NCBI GenBank assembly: GCA_018857735.1
Contig: JABMCL010002141.1
Coordinates: 50,001 to 114,000 of the forward strand
Direction of reading: 5' to 3'
Source: Alviniconcha marisindica
Taxonomy: Eukaryota; Mollusca; Gastropoda; Provannidae
DNA: 64,000 bases
In this document: positions 34,691-47,999 of the stretch, one piece after another
How positions within the stretch are numbered: position 1 is the first letter of the stretch
How the letters are laid out: the number at the start of each line of letters is the position of its first letter
Notes under the pieces: model-generated
Database searches by the model: none
What the model saw: the letters and a program-made list of their open reading frames with translations, nothing else
Told to the model about the DNA's origin: nothing
Made by a program: the position numbers and the translations under genes

Positions 34691-35643
34691 CCTAAAGTTG
34701 TTATGATGTTTTACAATTTTAAAAAATGGCCATGCTGATACTGATGATAAATTCAGATGATGAAGTGAATGTTGCAGCTGTGGATGCTGCAAAGCACAAA
34801 AGTCCAAAGACATGACAGTCAAGTCTGGTGTAAAGTGTTTACGGGCTTTTTTAAAGTTCTATGCACTTGTTCAAGGAACAGACAGATCGGTGGAAGCAAA
34901 ACAGTAATCTAGGTCAACTGGACAGCTTACTTATATTGACTGAATATCTACCATTTCAATGGTCAGTTTATGTATTTTGTGTCAGAAGGATCCCTCGGTA
35001 ATTTGTTTTCTTCCTTTACACCAGTAAATACATGTTTACATGCTCAGTCAAGACATCAGATCCATCTGCTCAAAAATCAGCAAGATGAGGTGAAGTGTGC
35101 ATAGCTGATGTGTGTGATGGTGAAGTCAAGTAATATCAGTGTTGTGCAGAAGTCCAGACCAGCCAATAACAATCTTTCTTGGTCATGAACATTTATTTGC
35201 ACTATAATTGCAGACCCAAGACTACACAATTTGAGCTGTGTTAGCAAAGGGTGTTTGGAATGCAAGAAGTGTTCTCAAAATGTCCACAAAGCTTCACAAA
35301 CACTTTGCAAAGTCCTATTAAGAGGTGGCTTAAAGCTCAAGGGTGTTTGTAATCATACTGCAGTTTCAAAGACAAATGTCAGAGAAAAAGCCTGTTTTTG
35401 CCAAGTCCAGAAACATATTATTTCCATTAAATAACAAACCAAATTTACACAGTACTTTGTGAAATACCTGTTTTGCCCTTGTATGTAACAAATAAAGTAT
35501 AAACATAGGGCAAGAAAATACAAATATATTCATTTTGACCTGTGTGATGTCGCTGTGATCCCAAAGTAAATCAAAGTCACTGGAACTTGTATAAACAGGC
35601 AAAGTTGACTGCCAAGGCTGGCTGGCCCACCAGACTAACACTG

Positions 35644-35649
35644 TTTATT
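35644..35649 (-). terminator. MED28: Candidate poly(A) signal of MED28
   Basis: AATAAA on the minus strand, 55 bases after the stop codon. Confidence 0.6.
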
Positions 35650-35703
35650 TACACAGATTTAAAAACTCTGGCCTGTCACTATGGCACTTGTGTAGAAGTA
35701 CTA

Positions 35704-38700
35704 CTACCGTCGTTCAGGCATACCAATATTGGAGAGATTCTGTTCCAGAAATGTCAGTGGGTTCTGTGGGTAGGATGGAGGGGGTTGCTGGGGTGGTGGC
35801 ATGCTGTAGCCTTGCCCCCCAGGCAGTGGGGGGCCAGGGTATTGCCCTGCTTGAGGACCACCCCCTTGGGGGTGCATAGCTGCAGCTGGCTGCGGTGGAC
35901 CAGGGTAGCCCTGGCTTTGGGCTGGTGATGGGAAAGACGACTGCTGACTGGGAGCTGTGGCGGAGGAGGGAGGGGGTGGGGCAGCGGCTGAGCGATGGAG
36001 GAGGTTGATCCATGACTGGAGACGTTCGTGATGTTTCTCTACCAACTTCTCCTTGCGTTCCAGCTCCAGACGCAGCTCTACAATGTCCTGTATACATACA
36101 CACAATCTTTGAGCCGAGACCATGATCTGTCAAGTATTTCTTTATCCATTCAAAGGAAAATATGGGTCCCCATACATGAATAACAAACAGAGAAATAAAA
36201 TCTACATGTATAAGGAATTCACAGTCTAAGAGCATGCAGTAATGTACAAATGTCACAAGCATTACTTTAATATATATAATTTATTTTATTTTATATTACT
36301 TATCTGAATTATACGTTCGAGATGAAAAACCTCTTACCTTGCAAGTCGACTTAAAATGAAATTATGCATAAAGTCGTAAGTAGAAGAAAAGTAGAGCTAT
36401 GACCAAGCTATGAGAAATGCCCTTTCACTGTCATAGATAGTGACAATACATGTAATTGTAATGTTTAGTTAATACGGTCAGCCTATTCTGACCTTGGTGA
36501 GAGCAGAGCTGAAATATGGTCTTCTTCATAAGAAACTTCAAAGTGTCCCACCCTTCCAATAATCCACCACAGGAAAACCCTTGACTCTGAGGATAATCTT
36601 CATGAACAGTTTCTGAGCAAAATGTAAAAACAAAAGTTGGAAACTGTATATTCAACATACACACCTAAACTGGTCTTAAAAATATATTCATTGCAAGCAA
36701 TGATGAATGACATTTCTGAATGAGTATGATCTCACTTTGTCTTTCTGGTATTTCTGCATGTATTTACTGTGTTCAACTACAGGTTTTCAGGCTAATCCAT
36801 AACACTATTATTCATACTGTTCATAAAGTACATAATTATGATATATAATATTGAGAACAGACACTGTGTCTTTTCTAAAGTCATGATCAACCTTTTATTA
36901 TGTACAACCTATGCTAATGTGTACCTTTCTTCTGCTTCTCATTTGTAATTACTTTTTTCATAAAACAATTAACACGGAAACTGTACTACATCATGGCATG
37001 GTTTAGGGCATTCTTAATACAGCACAAAGGTGCTTGGTGAAATGCCTTCAACCACTTCATCAATGCATTTCTTCCTTGAAGATCTATACCTCACAAGTCT
37101 TCTTGAGCAAAATCTTGGTGAAGTGGCCAAAGCTGATCACTGACTGGCTAGTCCGAGTCCAGTGTCAGTGACTGGGGCATCAGCCATTGTTCACCATACG
37201 CAGAAAATGGGAGAAGAAACAGCAACCACTGAGGATAAGATTCATGTTTTATTGCCCTGTAATACCATTGGCAGGTGCTGTGGGACCCATTTGATCCCAG
37301 GTGCAAGAATAAAACAAAAGAAGGGATGTGCCCCATGTGGCAAATCACAGTTTTGGATGTGGATATCCCGTTCTTTTAATATTAAGAACCAAAGTGACTG
37401 AAGACATATTCACCAAGAGGTCCTTCAACAAGCCAACAAAGCTATATTAAAAGCAGCCTTTAACAACAAATCAACCTGACACAAAATAAATTCAACAGCT
37501 ACCTCTTTTAGCATCTGTTCTGGTTTCTGCACTGACAGTCGCAGTCGTTGGCTGAGGAAGAATGCCTCTGTACGACGAGCTGTGTCAAGGAAGTGATGAA
37601 GTGTGTGCTCAACACCTGCATTAAGCATCACAACATCACAAAATTTACATGTGTGACACATACATTGTATAATGGCCTCGAGCTGTTGTCCAAATATCAA
37701 AGCATCTCACTGTGACAGGTTGTTAATAAGATTTACTTTAACAAAATACTGACTTGCTTGGTCTACAAAGCATGCAAAGTCAGTCGGTATGTGTCACAGA
37801 TCATACCTGCTCAACAGAGTGCACAAAACAATACAACAAGATTATTATTACATATCCTAATTTATATAGTCTGTTGTATGATGAAACCAGCATTGCAGCT
37901 GGACATGAAAACCAGCATTACTGACCATATAATAACAAAATATACTTGTTAGTTTGATTACTTACTTTGTCTTGTTTCCTCTGATTCATTTGGAGCAAAA
38001 TATTCTTGACTTGTGAGATTGGTGAGACAGTCCTGCAAACGTGAAATCTTAGCACTCTCAGAACATCTTCATAACATCTCAATCACTAACTCAATTTACA
38101 AAAATTACAGCAGACGAGCAAAAACTTAATAGATCTGTTTTAATCTGCATCCAAATTCCAATTCAAAAGTTGTCAACTGATCCCATATTTAACCTCTAGC
38201 TGAAAATATGTTTTAGGGCCACATCTGATGTCTAAGAGATGGCTGTCAAGTTGCTCAAAATGTATGAAATGAATTCTCTCTGATGTGCACTGTCTGACTG
38301 TAGACTATGTTGAACAATTTATGTAGCCTTCAGTTGACAACTATATTTTACTGAAATTTTTTCACCCATACCACTGAGTTTGAGCCTATGGTACCCCTTC
38401 CAGAGCATGAAGAACAAAAGAGATAAATCTGAAGCAAATTCTTCCCAAGAAGATGCACCAGATCATATGAGAAACAAGCTGGTGAGCGTTTCAATCTCAA
38501 AACTCAGTCACAGGTGTGTGCACTTTGTAAACACCTCACTGTTGTTGTTACACTTTGCTTGTAAAGCTCTTACTAAAATGGTTGTGTGGAGCACATTGGT
38601 TGTGGGAAAACAACAGCTGAGACTGACAATAATCACACTTTGAAAAGTAAATTCATTGGCTGATTCAGTCAATATATCTCACTCTGTCCCTCATTCTCCC

Positions 38701-40441
38701 CTGCATGTACACATGTGGGAGTGGGGATAGCTCAGAGGTCAGAGCGATGGACTTGTGATTGAGAGGTCTCGGGTTCGAATCCTGGCAGGAGCGGTGGGAG
38801 AATGTTCTTCTCCAGAGTCAACTTTCTGTGCTGATTCTCATTCTCATATCTGTTCCATCCCTGTGTTACCACAGTAGCACACAAAAGATCCTGGTCATTC
38901 TGTCAAAAGTGCAAGTGGCAGGTTACAACTAAAATGCATGCATCCTATGTAGATGGATTTGCATGAAGGGGCATGCGACATGGGGCATGGTTGCATAGTG
39001 TACACAGAATGTGCCAAGATGGCAGCAGTTTCACATGGCACCAGCCATGTAACAATCAAACAGCGCTGTAAGTACACCATTCTGGTGGATATTCAAAAAT
39101 GCACTACAAAAAGCTAGTCACTCAAATAGAATCACATGCGAGTGCAGTGAGTCTGCTCAAAAGCAGTGAATAGCACTATATAAAAACTAAAAAAGGGATC
39201 AACAGCACCATCTGCACGTGTATTATATGAGCCTGTGCCAAAAGGTGGTACACAGAAGTGGGACATATGTAGTAAAAATCAAACACCAGAACTGTTTATT
39301 ACAGGTTAACCATGTCAAACTCAAAGTACTGTGTTTGAAGATTATATTTTCACTTAAAAAAATAAAATGGTTTTAAGCCATACCTGTGGAGTACAACATA
39401 AAAATAGCCAACCCATCAGACCTGGTCAATCGTCACACCAGACCCAGGCTTTGTAACAGCAGTGCAGTAGAGGATTGTTATTGGGCACTTCTAAAGCTTT
39501 TTGTTGGTAGTTACATAGTAGACTAGTACTGTCTGTAAATATTCTCACCAGAACAATAAAACTGAGAACATGGCTTTGTCCTCTGAAATATTACACCAAT
39601 CTGTGATGTTTGACCACTGCACACAACAAAGGTTTCATCCCAGACAATATAATTTTTTTATAAACAATACTTTTGACAATTTGGGTGAATATATTTAATA
39701 ATTTATTCAAATCACATTCACAACAAAAAATTACCAAGGGAGATTATGGATGGTAATATTCTAATAACAAATATTTGACATGCTTGAACAATATATTGAT
39801 ATGTCAAACATCACTTTGCAAACATGGACACGGGCTGCAGTATGAAATGCAGTAATATACCAGAGAATTGTTACTGAACACTTCTAAATCTTTTTCTTGT
39901 GTGTACTGTCTGTAACTAGTATTTAAGTAATCTCATCAGAACAATAAAGTTGAGTACATGGCCTTGTCCTCTGTAATATTATGATATCCCTGTGTCCAAG
40001 TGTGGCACTTGACCACCCTAAATATTAAGCGTTTCCTCCCAGACAATACCACTGACCTTCTTAGTAAATAGATTTATTCAGAAGCATATATACATAAACA
40101 ACAAAAACAACAGAATTCATTTCTGGTAATCTTTGACATGCTTGAACAGGGTAATGCTATGTCAAATGCCACATATATATATATATTTAAGCACGGACAC
40201 AGGGTGCATCACAAAAAGCTTTCTTTAACAACCAAGAAAAAATGTGAATCATCTAGTTCCACACCTGACATAATTTAAAAGTAAATACCAGAGTTTAGTT
40301 CTTTAATTTCTGTAAATTGTTCTGATTCTAATCACTTAAGAGTTTAAAGCAAAAATATATGTCAAATGTCACTCAGACAATGGACACAGGAACTCAACAT
40401 TGAATTAAAAATCCAAGCCACTTCCTGGCACAGACTGTCAA

Positions 40442-40502
<61 letters not shown>

Positions 40503-41177
40503 TGTCTTTTTATGCCCAGTCAGTTCTGCTACATTTGGTATGAAACAGGTCGCAAGTCTACAAAAACAATTCGCATACAGACTAACAGAGGTGTGTTAAA
40601 CCTTCCAGTTTAGGTTGGTTTGCTGTTTCGCCAACTTCAAAACAAACAAGGGTAATATTCAAAGAGGTGGTCGGCAATTCCTGGGACATTTTATACGCCA
40701 TAACAGGTCACAAATATCAGAATCATCCAAACAGGGTCATACGAACCGAATAAACCCAAAATTTGCAAAAGAAAGTGAGTTTAATCATATTTGTGTCCTT
40801 CGATCTTCAGTATGCGTATCAGACATTCGATCTAAATCTAGTTTCTGAGTAACCGTGTACGCTTCCTGAGTACTGATGCTGGCAAAACAATCGATCGTGT
40901 ACTGAGGACCCACCCACTTACACTATTACAGACTGAATCAGTCACTTTTGTTGCAAATGTTCGCTTCATTCGCTAGACCTTAAAACCTTATGACCCTGTT
41001 TGTGTGATTCTGATATTTGTGGCCCAAAATGGCATTTAAAATGTCCCAGGAATTTCCGACCGTCCCCTTGGATATTACCCAAACGGGCTAAACACAGCGA
41101 CGTTCATTTACCTGAAACGCTTTCTCTAAGTCAGTTATTTGATTCTGCACTTCTCCACCACTCTCAGGAGTAGCCAT
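35704..41177 (-). CDS. MED28: Mediator complex subunit 28 (4 exons, complete)
   Basis: MED28 is a subunit of the Mediator complex, which links transcription factors to RNA polymerase II; it acts in the nucleus. Exons on the minus strand: 41177-41112, 38032-37966, 37615-37503, 36087-35704; phases 0, 1, 0 all fit and give 209 residues (human 178). Residues 14-76 carry the family core: DLEKAFQDCLTNLTSQEYFA, then FLDTARRTEAFFLSQRLRLS and VQKPEQMLKE. Exon 4 supplies the coiled-coil DIVELRLELERKEKLVEKHH, followed by a Pro/Gln/Gly-rich stretch of about 80 residues that is longer than in vertebrates. It ends FLEQNLSNIGMPERR, comparable to the conserved LAYLEQASANIP end. The start has a good context (AAAATGG), and the 5' UTR lies beyond 41177. 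Convergent with ZDHHC16, divergent from TMEM127. Confidence 0.93.
38716..39190 (+). mobile_element. SINE D, full-length copy, in MED28 intron 1
   Basis: Head tggggatagctcagaggtca and B box GGTTCGAATCC (internal Pol III promoter), ~400-bp body with aaagatcctggtcattctg, gcatgcgacatggggcatgg and atggcagcagtttcacatgg, and tail gtgaatagcactatataaaa followed by A-rich DNA. Opposite strand to MED28. Confidence 0.9.
39460..40200. repeat. Tandem duplication, ~385-bp unit, two copies plus traces, in MED28 intron 1
   Basis: gcagtag...attgttattgggcactt-ctaaa (39465) and gcagtaatatacc...attgtt-actgaacacttctaaa (39848) begin two units that share cagaacaataaa, acatggc(t/c)ttgtcctct and tcccagacaata. Traces of the join occur again at 40140 and 40350. 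Confidence 0.75.
40446..40499. repeat. (TA)n microsatellite
   Basis: 27 uninterrupted TA units. Confidence 0.97.
40648..41085. mobile_element. MITE-like element with ~95-bp terminal inverted repeats beside MED28 exon 1
   Basis: Left end gggtaatattcaaagaggtg, then gtcggcaattcctgggacat and cacaaatatcagaatca; the right end (40988-41085) repeats these inverted, finishing ccttggatattaccc. About 80% complementary by eye. No coding sequence. The right end is about 27 bp from the MED28 exon 1 donor. The target duplication is not clear. Confidence 0.75.
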
Positions 41178-41565
41178 TTTGTTTGCCTTTTAATACGGGA
41201 GATCACTCTGAGAGGAAGGTGGACTGCCAGAACGAACACGGATGTTGTTGCTTTGTCTGTTTCTGGGTATGAAAACTTCATTTTTGTTTATTTTTGGTCC
41301 AGTTTTGTGGACGTACTGTTGACAGTGTGTTACTGACATCTTATCTGAGGTAATTACTACTCAAGTGACTATATTAGCTTTCTTTGATAATGTGTGTGTG
41401 TGTGTGTGTGTGTGACTGTGTGTGTGTTTTAGTTGACAAACTTCTACATAATTTGTAAACAAGCAGTATCACTGTATCAGTATCACACAAACACTAACAG
41501 TTTCTTCTTCCGTAACCAACACACACGGTCTACAGATTGAAAGAAAGTTGCGAAGCGGCCGGGCG

Positions 41566-41634
<69 letters not shown>

Positions 41635-42642
41635 CAACAACAAAACTTGAGAACAAACACCAACTGACTAAGGCACAGTTCATGCAGGATTATGAACACT
41701 GTCGCTGTGGTCTGCCACCAGCGGTAAAGGATTTGACCATGCTATTCATGTTGTCATACAGATGTATTAATTATTACATTCATAGTGCATTCTGGATTGT
41801 TTTAGTGTTTCTTTAATTTAAACCACCAAATTCTTACATGCACCACAGGATTAACACACACAGTATATGGGGGGGCGTGTGAACATGGGGCACTGCAACT
41901 ATTTGATTTTTTTAGGATCAGTTGTGTGCTCCCCATTTCTTCCCAATGATGTATAATAATATATATATGCCAGAAGTAGTCCTGTTAGTGTTAATAATCC
42001 TGTATCCTGTATCCAATCAAGATCAAGAACCCATCCAAAGTGCAACACAATCTCAAAGCAGTTCTTGTTTAGTGGATTGTAGCTGCCCATTATGTTCCCT
42101 ATAACTATAATATAACTGGTGCTGTGAACACGCAGTGTTTTGTGTGGAAGTTTTTATGCACCATATATAAATTTTCATTGATTCATTCATAAAGTTCTGT
42201 CATATTAAAATATCAGAGAAAACTGATACAGTTTATAAATAGTATAATGACCATCATAAAGTTCTATAATATTAAAATATTAAAGAAGAAGATAGAGTTT
42301 ATATATATATATAGTAATTAGTATGTTATATATATCTCATCTGAAGGATGCTATACTTTTATGGAGTCTGCAACTGCATAGAATTTTGGCCCTGGAAAAA
42401 TCTCACTGCAAAGCCAGGCATGTAAATGGTAAGACATCCATGTGATGACTACCTGTGACTGCATTTTTATTTAAACTTTAAAGGAACTAGCCCTTGCAGG
42501 TTTGTCTGAAAAATAATTTTTGGCATGAATTTTTATTGTTTCAAGTGCAGTTTTTTTAATTTTTCCTTTGGCCCTTTTGCAATACACCAGTTTACTTTAA
42601 GACTAACTGTAATAATAATAATAATGATAATAAAAAAGAGGG
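41178..42642. other. MED28 5' flank and intergenic; microsatellites
   Basis: Immediately upstream of the MED28 start codon, so the promoter should lie here; no core element can be fixed by eye. Holds (GT)n at 41390-41428, (GA)n at 41573-41628, a repeated taaagttctgtcatattaaaa-like phrase (42191 and 42258), a TA run at 42299-42313 and an AAT/ATA run at 42610-42635. Confidence 0.5.
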
Positions 42643-42829
42643 CATAGTTCAGGAGCTGTGTGAGAGTCGAGGTGGCCATCCTGGGCTGTCCGTCCTAACG
42701 AGCCTTCTGGTTTCCGTGGATGTAAAGCAATATTGAACCATGCTTCGGCATTGGTCTCAGCTTGTCCCTAATATGTCAACTGACATCTGAGGACATTAAG
42801 CATCACTTCATCATCATCATCATCATCAA
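42643..42829 (+). mobile_element. SINE B, copy 3
   Basis: catagttcaggagctgtgtg to gacattaagcatcacttca followed by (TCA)n. The flanks aataaaaaagag and aataaaaaggat may be a degraded target duplication. Confidence 0.88.
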
Positions 42830-42915
42830 TAAAAAGGATTTCTAGAGTGCCCATCTACTACACAAGGCCCAGGGCGCTTTAATTTACAATAACACTAATG
42901 ACAGACAGACACACA

Positions 42916-42948
<33 letters not shown>

Positions 42949-44015
42949 TTATTTATTATAATATTAATGGTCTAAAAATAGGTGAGGGCTCTTCCATGGG
43001 GTACAGCTATTTACCGAATGCGTATTACACCATTACATTTTGTTGTTTTACACAGTTTTGTAGACTCAATCCAAACACATAAAAGGTTCAAATCTTTCCA
43101 AAGACATAAAAGGTTCAAACCTTTTGTGTGTTTGGATCTTGTTTTAGAAAACTAGCAGTCATTCTTCTTTTGGATTTTTGTAAACTAGCAGTCATTCTTC
43201 TTTCAGATTTTTGTAAACTTGGCCTGCAAACAATTGACAATCACGATGGCATCATCTCAGGCATGTAATGTGCTCAGGCCTAATAATTTGTCAGGTGAAT
43301 AAACTGGTGGTTATGTAAATAATTTTATATCTTTCTTGGAAGAAATCTCTTAATCGTGCACTGTTTACCTCACTATAGTGGATGAGACTGATAAATGCCA
43401 TTTACTAATCATGTTCGGCAAGGTGTTAGGTGACAATTTTTTCTCAGCGATTGATCCGATGCTACTACAGGAAATATTTCAGATACCATTGTCTAAGAAT
43501 AATAATTTAAAAATGAAACAAAAAACTCCTGGCTGGTGGCACACCAGCAACACATACATTACAACAACATTTCCTTTAAAAAAAAAAAAAATTGTCCAGT
43601 AATAGCTTTGCCAGACATCTAAACTTGTGCACAGCTCTCTCCACCTCTCCCTGGTTACCCAGGTTTACCAGCCATGACTTGTATCTGCATTGTCGGTCTC
43701 TTGCCAATTGAGCTAAATGTTCTTTTTATCTTGGTCCTCCAAAGATAAATGGTAGTAACTTCAAGTCTGTCTCTGCTTTAAATTTAATTGCATAATCTTG
43801 AAAAAAATGGAAAAGAACTATGAAAATATAAACACCACTGTTTCATTCTCACTTCTTCTTTGTGTTCATTCAGTGGGCTGTTTGCTCTAATAGGAGAACT
43901 AACAGTAACACATGAAAGAATGCACTAATTTATTATATATATATGTTAATGCCAAAGAAGGTGTTACACAAAACAAGACACATGTCCTGTCCTGTGTATA
44001 CATCTGTTGTGAAAT

Positions 44016-44109
<94 letters not shown>

Positions 44110-45162
44110 CTACTAAATTTTTTCAGTTTTGTTCTTACCATCAGTGATGGCATCAGCACCTGTTTCTAAGGCCAACCCCCCCCTTGACATTAAATTATTA
44201 GAATTGTAATGACATCAGTGATTTTTGCCATCATTTCATTGTTTGTCTTAGCAGTTTCAAACAATATCCATTCATTTCCAAGTATTTTATTCTGTTCCCC
44301 ATGAAAAGGTTAGGAAAATGAAATTATTTCAAACATTGTCCAGATTTAAAAAATAAACATTCACAAAAAATAATTTGTACGTGACATACACAAAACTGAG
44401 AAGTTCCAGTGTTCTATCAATGATGTCATACTAAAATAAGACTGTAATAGCTCATGAAAACTTTTTGTTACAGTGTCTGGGAATGTCCTCTTATAAAATA
44501 ATTATAACATCAACGGCACATTGAATCACAAAACGTCTAATGCAGATCATGTTCATTTAACCTGCTCCAAACTCCAGGAAAAGTTTAGCCTCTGAAAGAG
44601 AGTTCCTTTAAAAATCAAAATGGTTTTTAATTTCTCAAATGAGATAATAAAGTAATCTTTAAGGTCAAGTGCTGTTGCTCTGCACTACCAAATGTTTATT
44701 TGAATGCCTGAAACTTGGTGCCGAGTGAGATTCCATTGCAGGTTAAAACTTCTTAATGCAGTAAATTTACGTTCATTTGGTTGAGTCAGTTTTGAGTCGC
44801 TGTTCAAAGTGAGGGTCCGGCTAACTCAGTAATTGGCCGTATCTCTCACAGTCACACACATGATCTTATAACTTATATTTTATAAGGATATAATATGCAT
44901 AAGTAGGAAAAAGTTAACTTCTGAGCATTGAACATCCATTATGTGTGGCCTGCCTGGATGATATTGATAATCGTCATGATTATATAACAAAATACATCAT
45001 TTAAATAAAAAATATTAATTGTCCGTGCCAAGTGTCAAATTGTGATCTCTGAATGTTTAGTGTCACTGTTAACTATATCAAAAACCATGGGATAATTTAT
45101 GACAGTTTTGCAACGTTTAGTTTCTGAAGCTCCACCAGATCAGGAGAGATAGTACTATTACT

Positions 45163-45212
<50 letters not shown>

Positions 45213-45304
45213 CTTGAATTATAACCAGTTTTTAAATTAAATCAGCAATTTATTTTATGACACTCTCAGTAGAACTTTTGTTTTCCTTGTGAGCACACAG
45301 CCTC
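42830..45304. other. Intergenic; element E trace and microsatellites, no gene seen
   Basis: (CA)n at 42908-42948; an element E fold-back trace at 43073-43138 (ccaaacacataaaaggttc against its inverse); a tandem actagcagtcattcttctt at 43148 and 43186; a (CA)n(TA)n run at 44018-44107; (GT)n at 45163-45207. No coding support. Confidence 0.55.
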
Positions 45305-45499
45305 TTATGGTGGGTTCACACAATCACAGAAGTTTGCAACTTTTTTCCCAAAATGTATTACTTTCCGTCACCTACCCTTAGGTCAGAAACAATGTTACTG
45401 TTAAAAAACCACAGCATGTATGTTAAAAACAACCACACCATGTAATAGATGAAGGATTGTTCTATCGATCCCATACCCTCATGTCATTACATTTTGTTT

Positions 45500-46660
45500 A
45501 GTTTGACAACACCATGACATGTTTCAAACTTCTGCGACAGCGTCAAAAAGATTGAGAATCAAGCCGAAAAGTTGCATACTTATGCAACTTTTTGAAGCCA
45601 CTTGTGTCAGAAACTTGCTTATTGTAAAAAATCTAGAGCACTAAACATTTCACGAGTAGTACCACGTGAAAGAAGAAAGATTGTTCTATCTGTTCCTTAC
45701 ATTCTGAAAATTATGTCACGTTCACTTTGACCACATGAAACCGTGTTGCAAACTTCTGCGACAAACATCCAAAATTGAAAAGTTGCAAACTACTTTTTGG
45801 ATGGTGTCGTTGTTTCAGGGCCTACCACTTAATATCTATGGAGTGGAATGTAAAGAGAATCGTACCATGTAAAAGATGAATAACTTTCCTATCAGTTACA
45901 TATCTTTGTGTGTTAACTTTGCTTTTATTTTAAACACACTGCACTGTGATGCATACCGGCGTGACGGCGTCGTAACATTTCAAACTCGACCCCAAAAGTT
46001 GCATATTTATGCAGCTTTTTCGAGCCACTTGTGTCAGAAACTTGCTTATTGTTAAAAATCTAGAGCACAGAAAATTTCAAGAGTGGTAAAACGTGAAAGA
46101 AGAAAGATTGTTCTATCTGTTCCTTACATTCTAAAAATTATGTCACGTTTACTTTGACCACACGGAACTGTGTTGCAAACTTCTGCGACAAACATCCAAA
46201 ATCAAAAAGTTGCAGATGTCTTTTCGGATGGTGTTTTTTTTTTCAGGGCATACCGCTTAATAACTATGGAGTGGAATGTAAAACGAATAGTACCATTTAA
46301 AAGATGAGAAAATTTCCTATCAGCTACATATCTTTGTGTGTTAACTTTGCTTTTATTCTAAACACACTGCACTGCGATGCATACCGGCGTGACGACATCA
46401 TGAAATTTCAAACTCGACTCCAAAAGTTGCATACTTCTGCAACTTTTTGTCGTCACTTGCTTCAAAAACTTGATTACTGCTAAATAACTAGGGCACTGAA
46501 AATTAAGTGAATGGTACCACCAGAAAGATGAAAGATTCTTCTATATGTTTCCTATCTGGTTCAGATTATTCTGTTTTTAATCTGACCACACCCGACCATG
46601 TTGCAAACTTCTGGGACAAACAGCCAGTTTTGGGAAGTTGCAAAGTTCTCAACAGAGGGT
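45500..46660. repeat. Subterminal tandem array, ~428-bp unit, about three copies
   Basis: ttgcaaacttctgcgacaaa starts at 45746 and 46172 and, with one change, at 46601; ccacttgtgtcagaaacttg at 45598 and 46024, diverged near 46453. A half-unit precedes the first copy (near 45522), and a degenerate motif cluster follows at 46990-47070. Units share gcatgcataccggcgtgacg-like and ctatcagttacatatc phrases. Confidence 0.85.
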
Positions 46661-47099
46661 ACCGTCATGAATTGTCAAATTGGTAAATATATACAACACC
46701 AAAGTAAAAATAAACCATACCATATGAAAGAGAGATTGATTTCCTATCAGTTTCATGCGGTTTGACCATACCTTTCCGTGTTGCATAGTCATGAAAGATG
46801 TGAAATGTTTCAATCAGTGTCGGAAATTTATGCCTCAAATTTCGTTGTCACATACATCAAGAAACAGGCTGGCATTAGATAAGAGTAGCACATAAAAATA
46901 TAATAATGACAAGAGATGAAAGATGGAAAGTTAACCTATTCACTGCACATCCACGTTGATTTATTGACCGTTGTTTCATCCCACCAGACCGAGTTGCAAA
47001 GATCTGCGACAAGTTGCAAAGTTCTGTGATCATTTGAACCCAAAGTTTTAAACTTATGCAACTTGGAACTGGCACACTGAATCTACTACCAATATTATT

Positions 47100-47990
47100 C
47101 AGTTGATCGCATTTTTGTGATAGTACTGTTGTCTATGCAGCCTGTTTGGTTTGTTGATTCAGTTTATTGCTGGTCACAGCTGCATCAGAAATAATATCGT
47201 AAACCGCAAAATATAAATATTTTTCATTGTCAAGATTGCACATCGAGTCTACTAAAATTCATTTAGAAGAAAATGGCTAGAGTCTGTAAAATTCATTTAG
47301 AAGAAAATGGCTAGATCTAATGGCTAGATCTAATGCAAAATTGAACGTAGTAAACATTGATGACACAGAGGCGCCCGCCTAACTACAGATCTACCGGCTG
47401 CTATTATACATCTACATACTAGTAATTAATGTGTTTTATTCTACCACCGTGGTTAAGTATGAGCACCTACCTTATCCACACATATGAATGATAATTGATC
47501 TACCTTTCTTGTCGATGAAAAAAATTCAAATAAATTATTATTCTTTCCAAATGATTGGATAGGAAACCACAAAGCTATTGGACTACCTACCTACAACCTC
47601 TATGATTGGCAGTGGCACACCTGCTCTGATGGCCATATCGCACCTGCTCAGAAACCAAATCACTCAATAACATGTAACAGTCTTTCGACGCGTCTACCTG
47701 TATGGTTTTCAGACTGACAAAGTTGCCCATTCATTAAATACAACTGTGCACATACATGCCCATTCAGGCTATTGTCTCCTAAACCACAGACCTACCCGTC
47801 AGTTAATGTGTGAAAAATATATAACGAGCTAGCTGCATGCCTGTACACTCAGGTGACAGTCACAAAACTACCCGTTTATCCATACAAGCATTTTCTTGCT
47901 ATTCTTCACGGCTCACTGCAAACATATCAGCACAGTTATGCCTCTCCCTACACACAAATAGTTTAGATGATTAATACACTTGTGGAATCT
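47100..47990. other. Unique spacer inside the giant element
   Basis: AT-rich, no coding frame. A short tandem duplication, aaaattcatttagaagaaaa followed by tggctaga, lies at 47254-47335. Confidence 0.5.
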
Positions 47991-47999
47991 TCTCATCTG

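Noticed and set aside
35587..35928. Plus-strand frame over MED28 exon 4
   Set aside because: Antisense shadow of the Pro-rich coding exon.
38716..38790. Possible tRNA gene with strong A and B boxes
   Set aside because: Followed by a 400-bp body shared with 28793-29246, so it is a SINE head.
12033..41218. Near-identical words gagatcactcggagagg (12033) and gagatcactctgagagg (41202) near two gene starts
   Set aside because: 16 of 17 bases, but only two occurrences and opposite orientation relative to the genes; may be chance.
43912..44169. Frames through the CA/TA repeat (Ile-Tyr runs)
   Set aside because: Microsatellite translation only.
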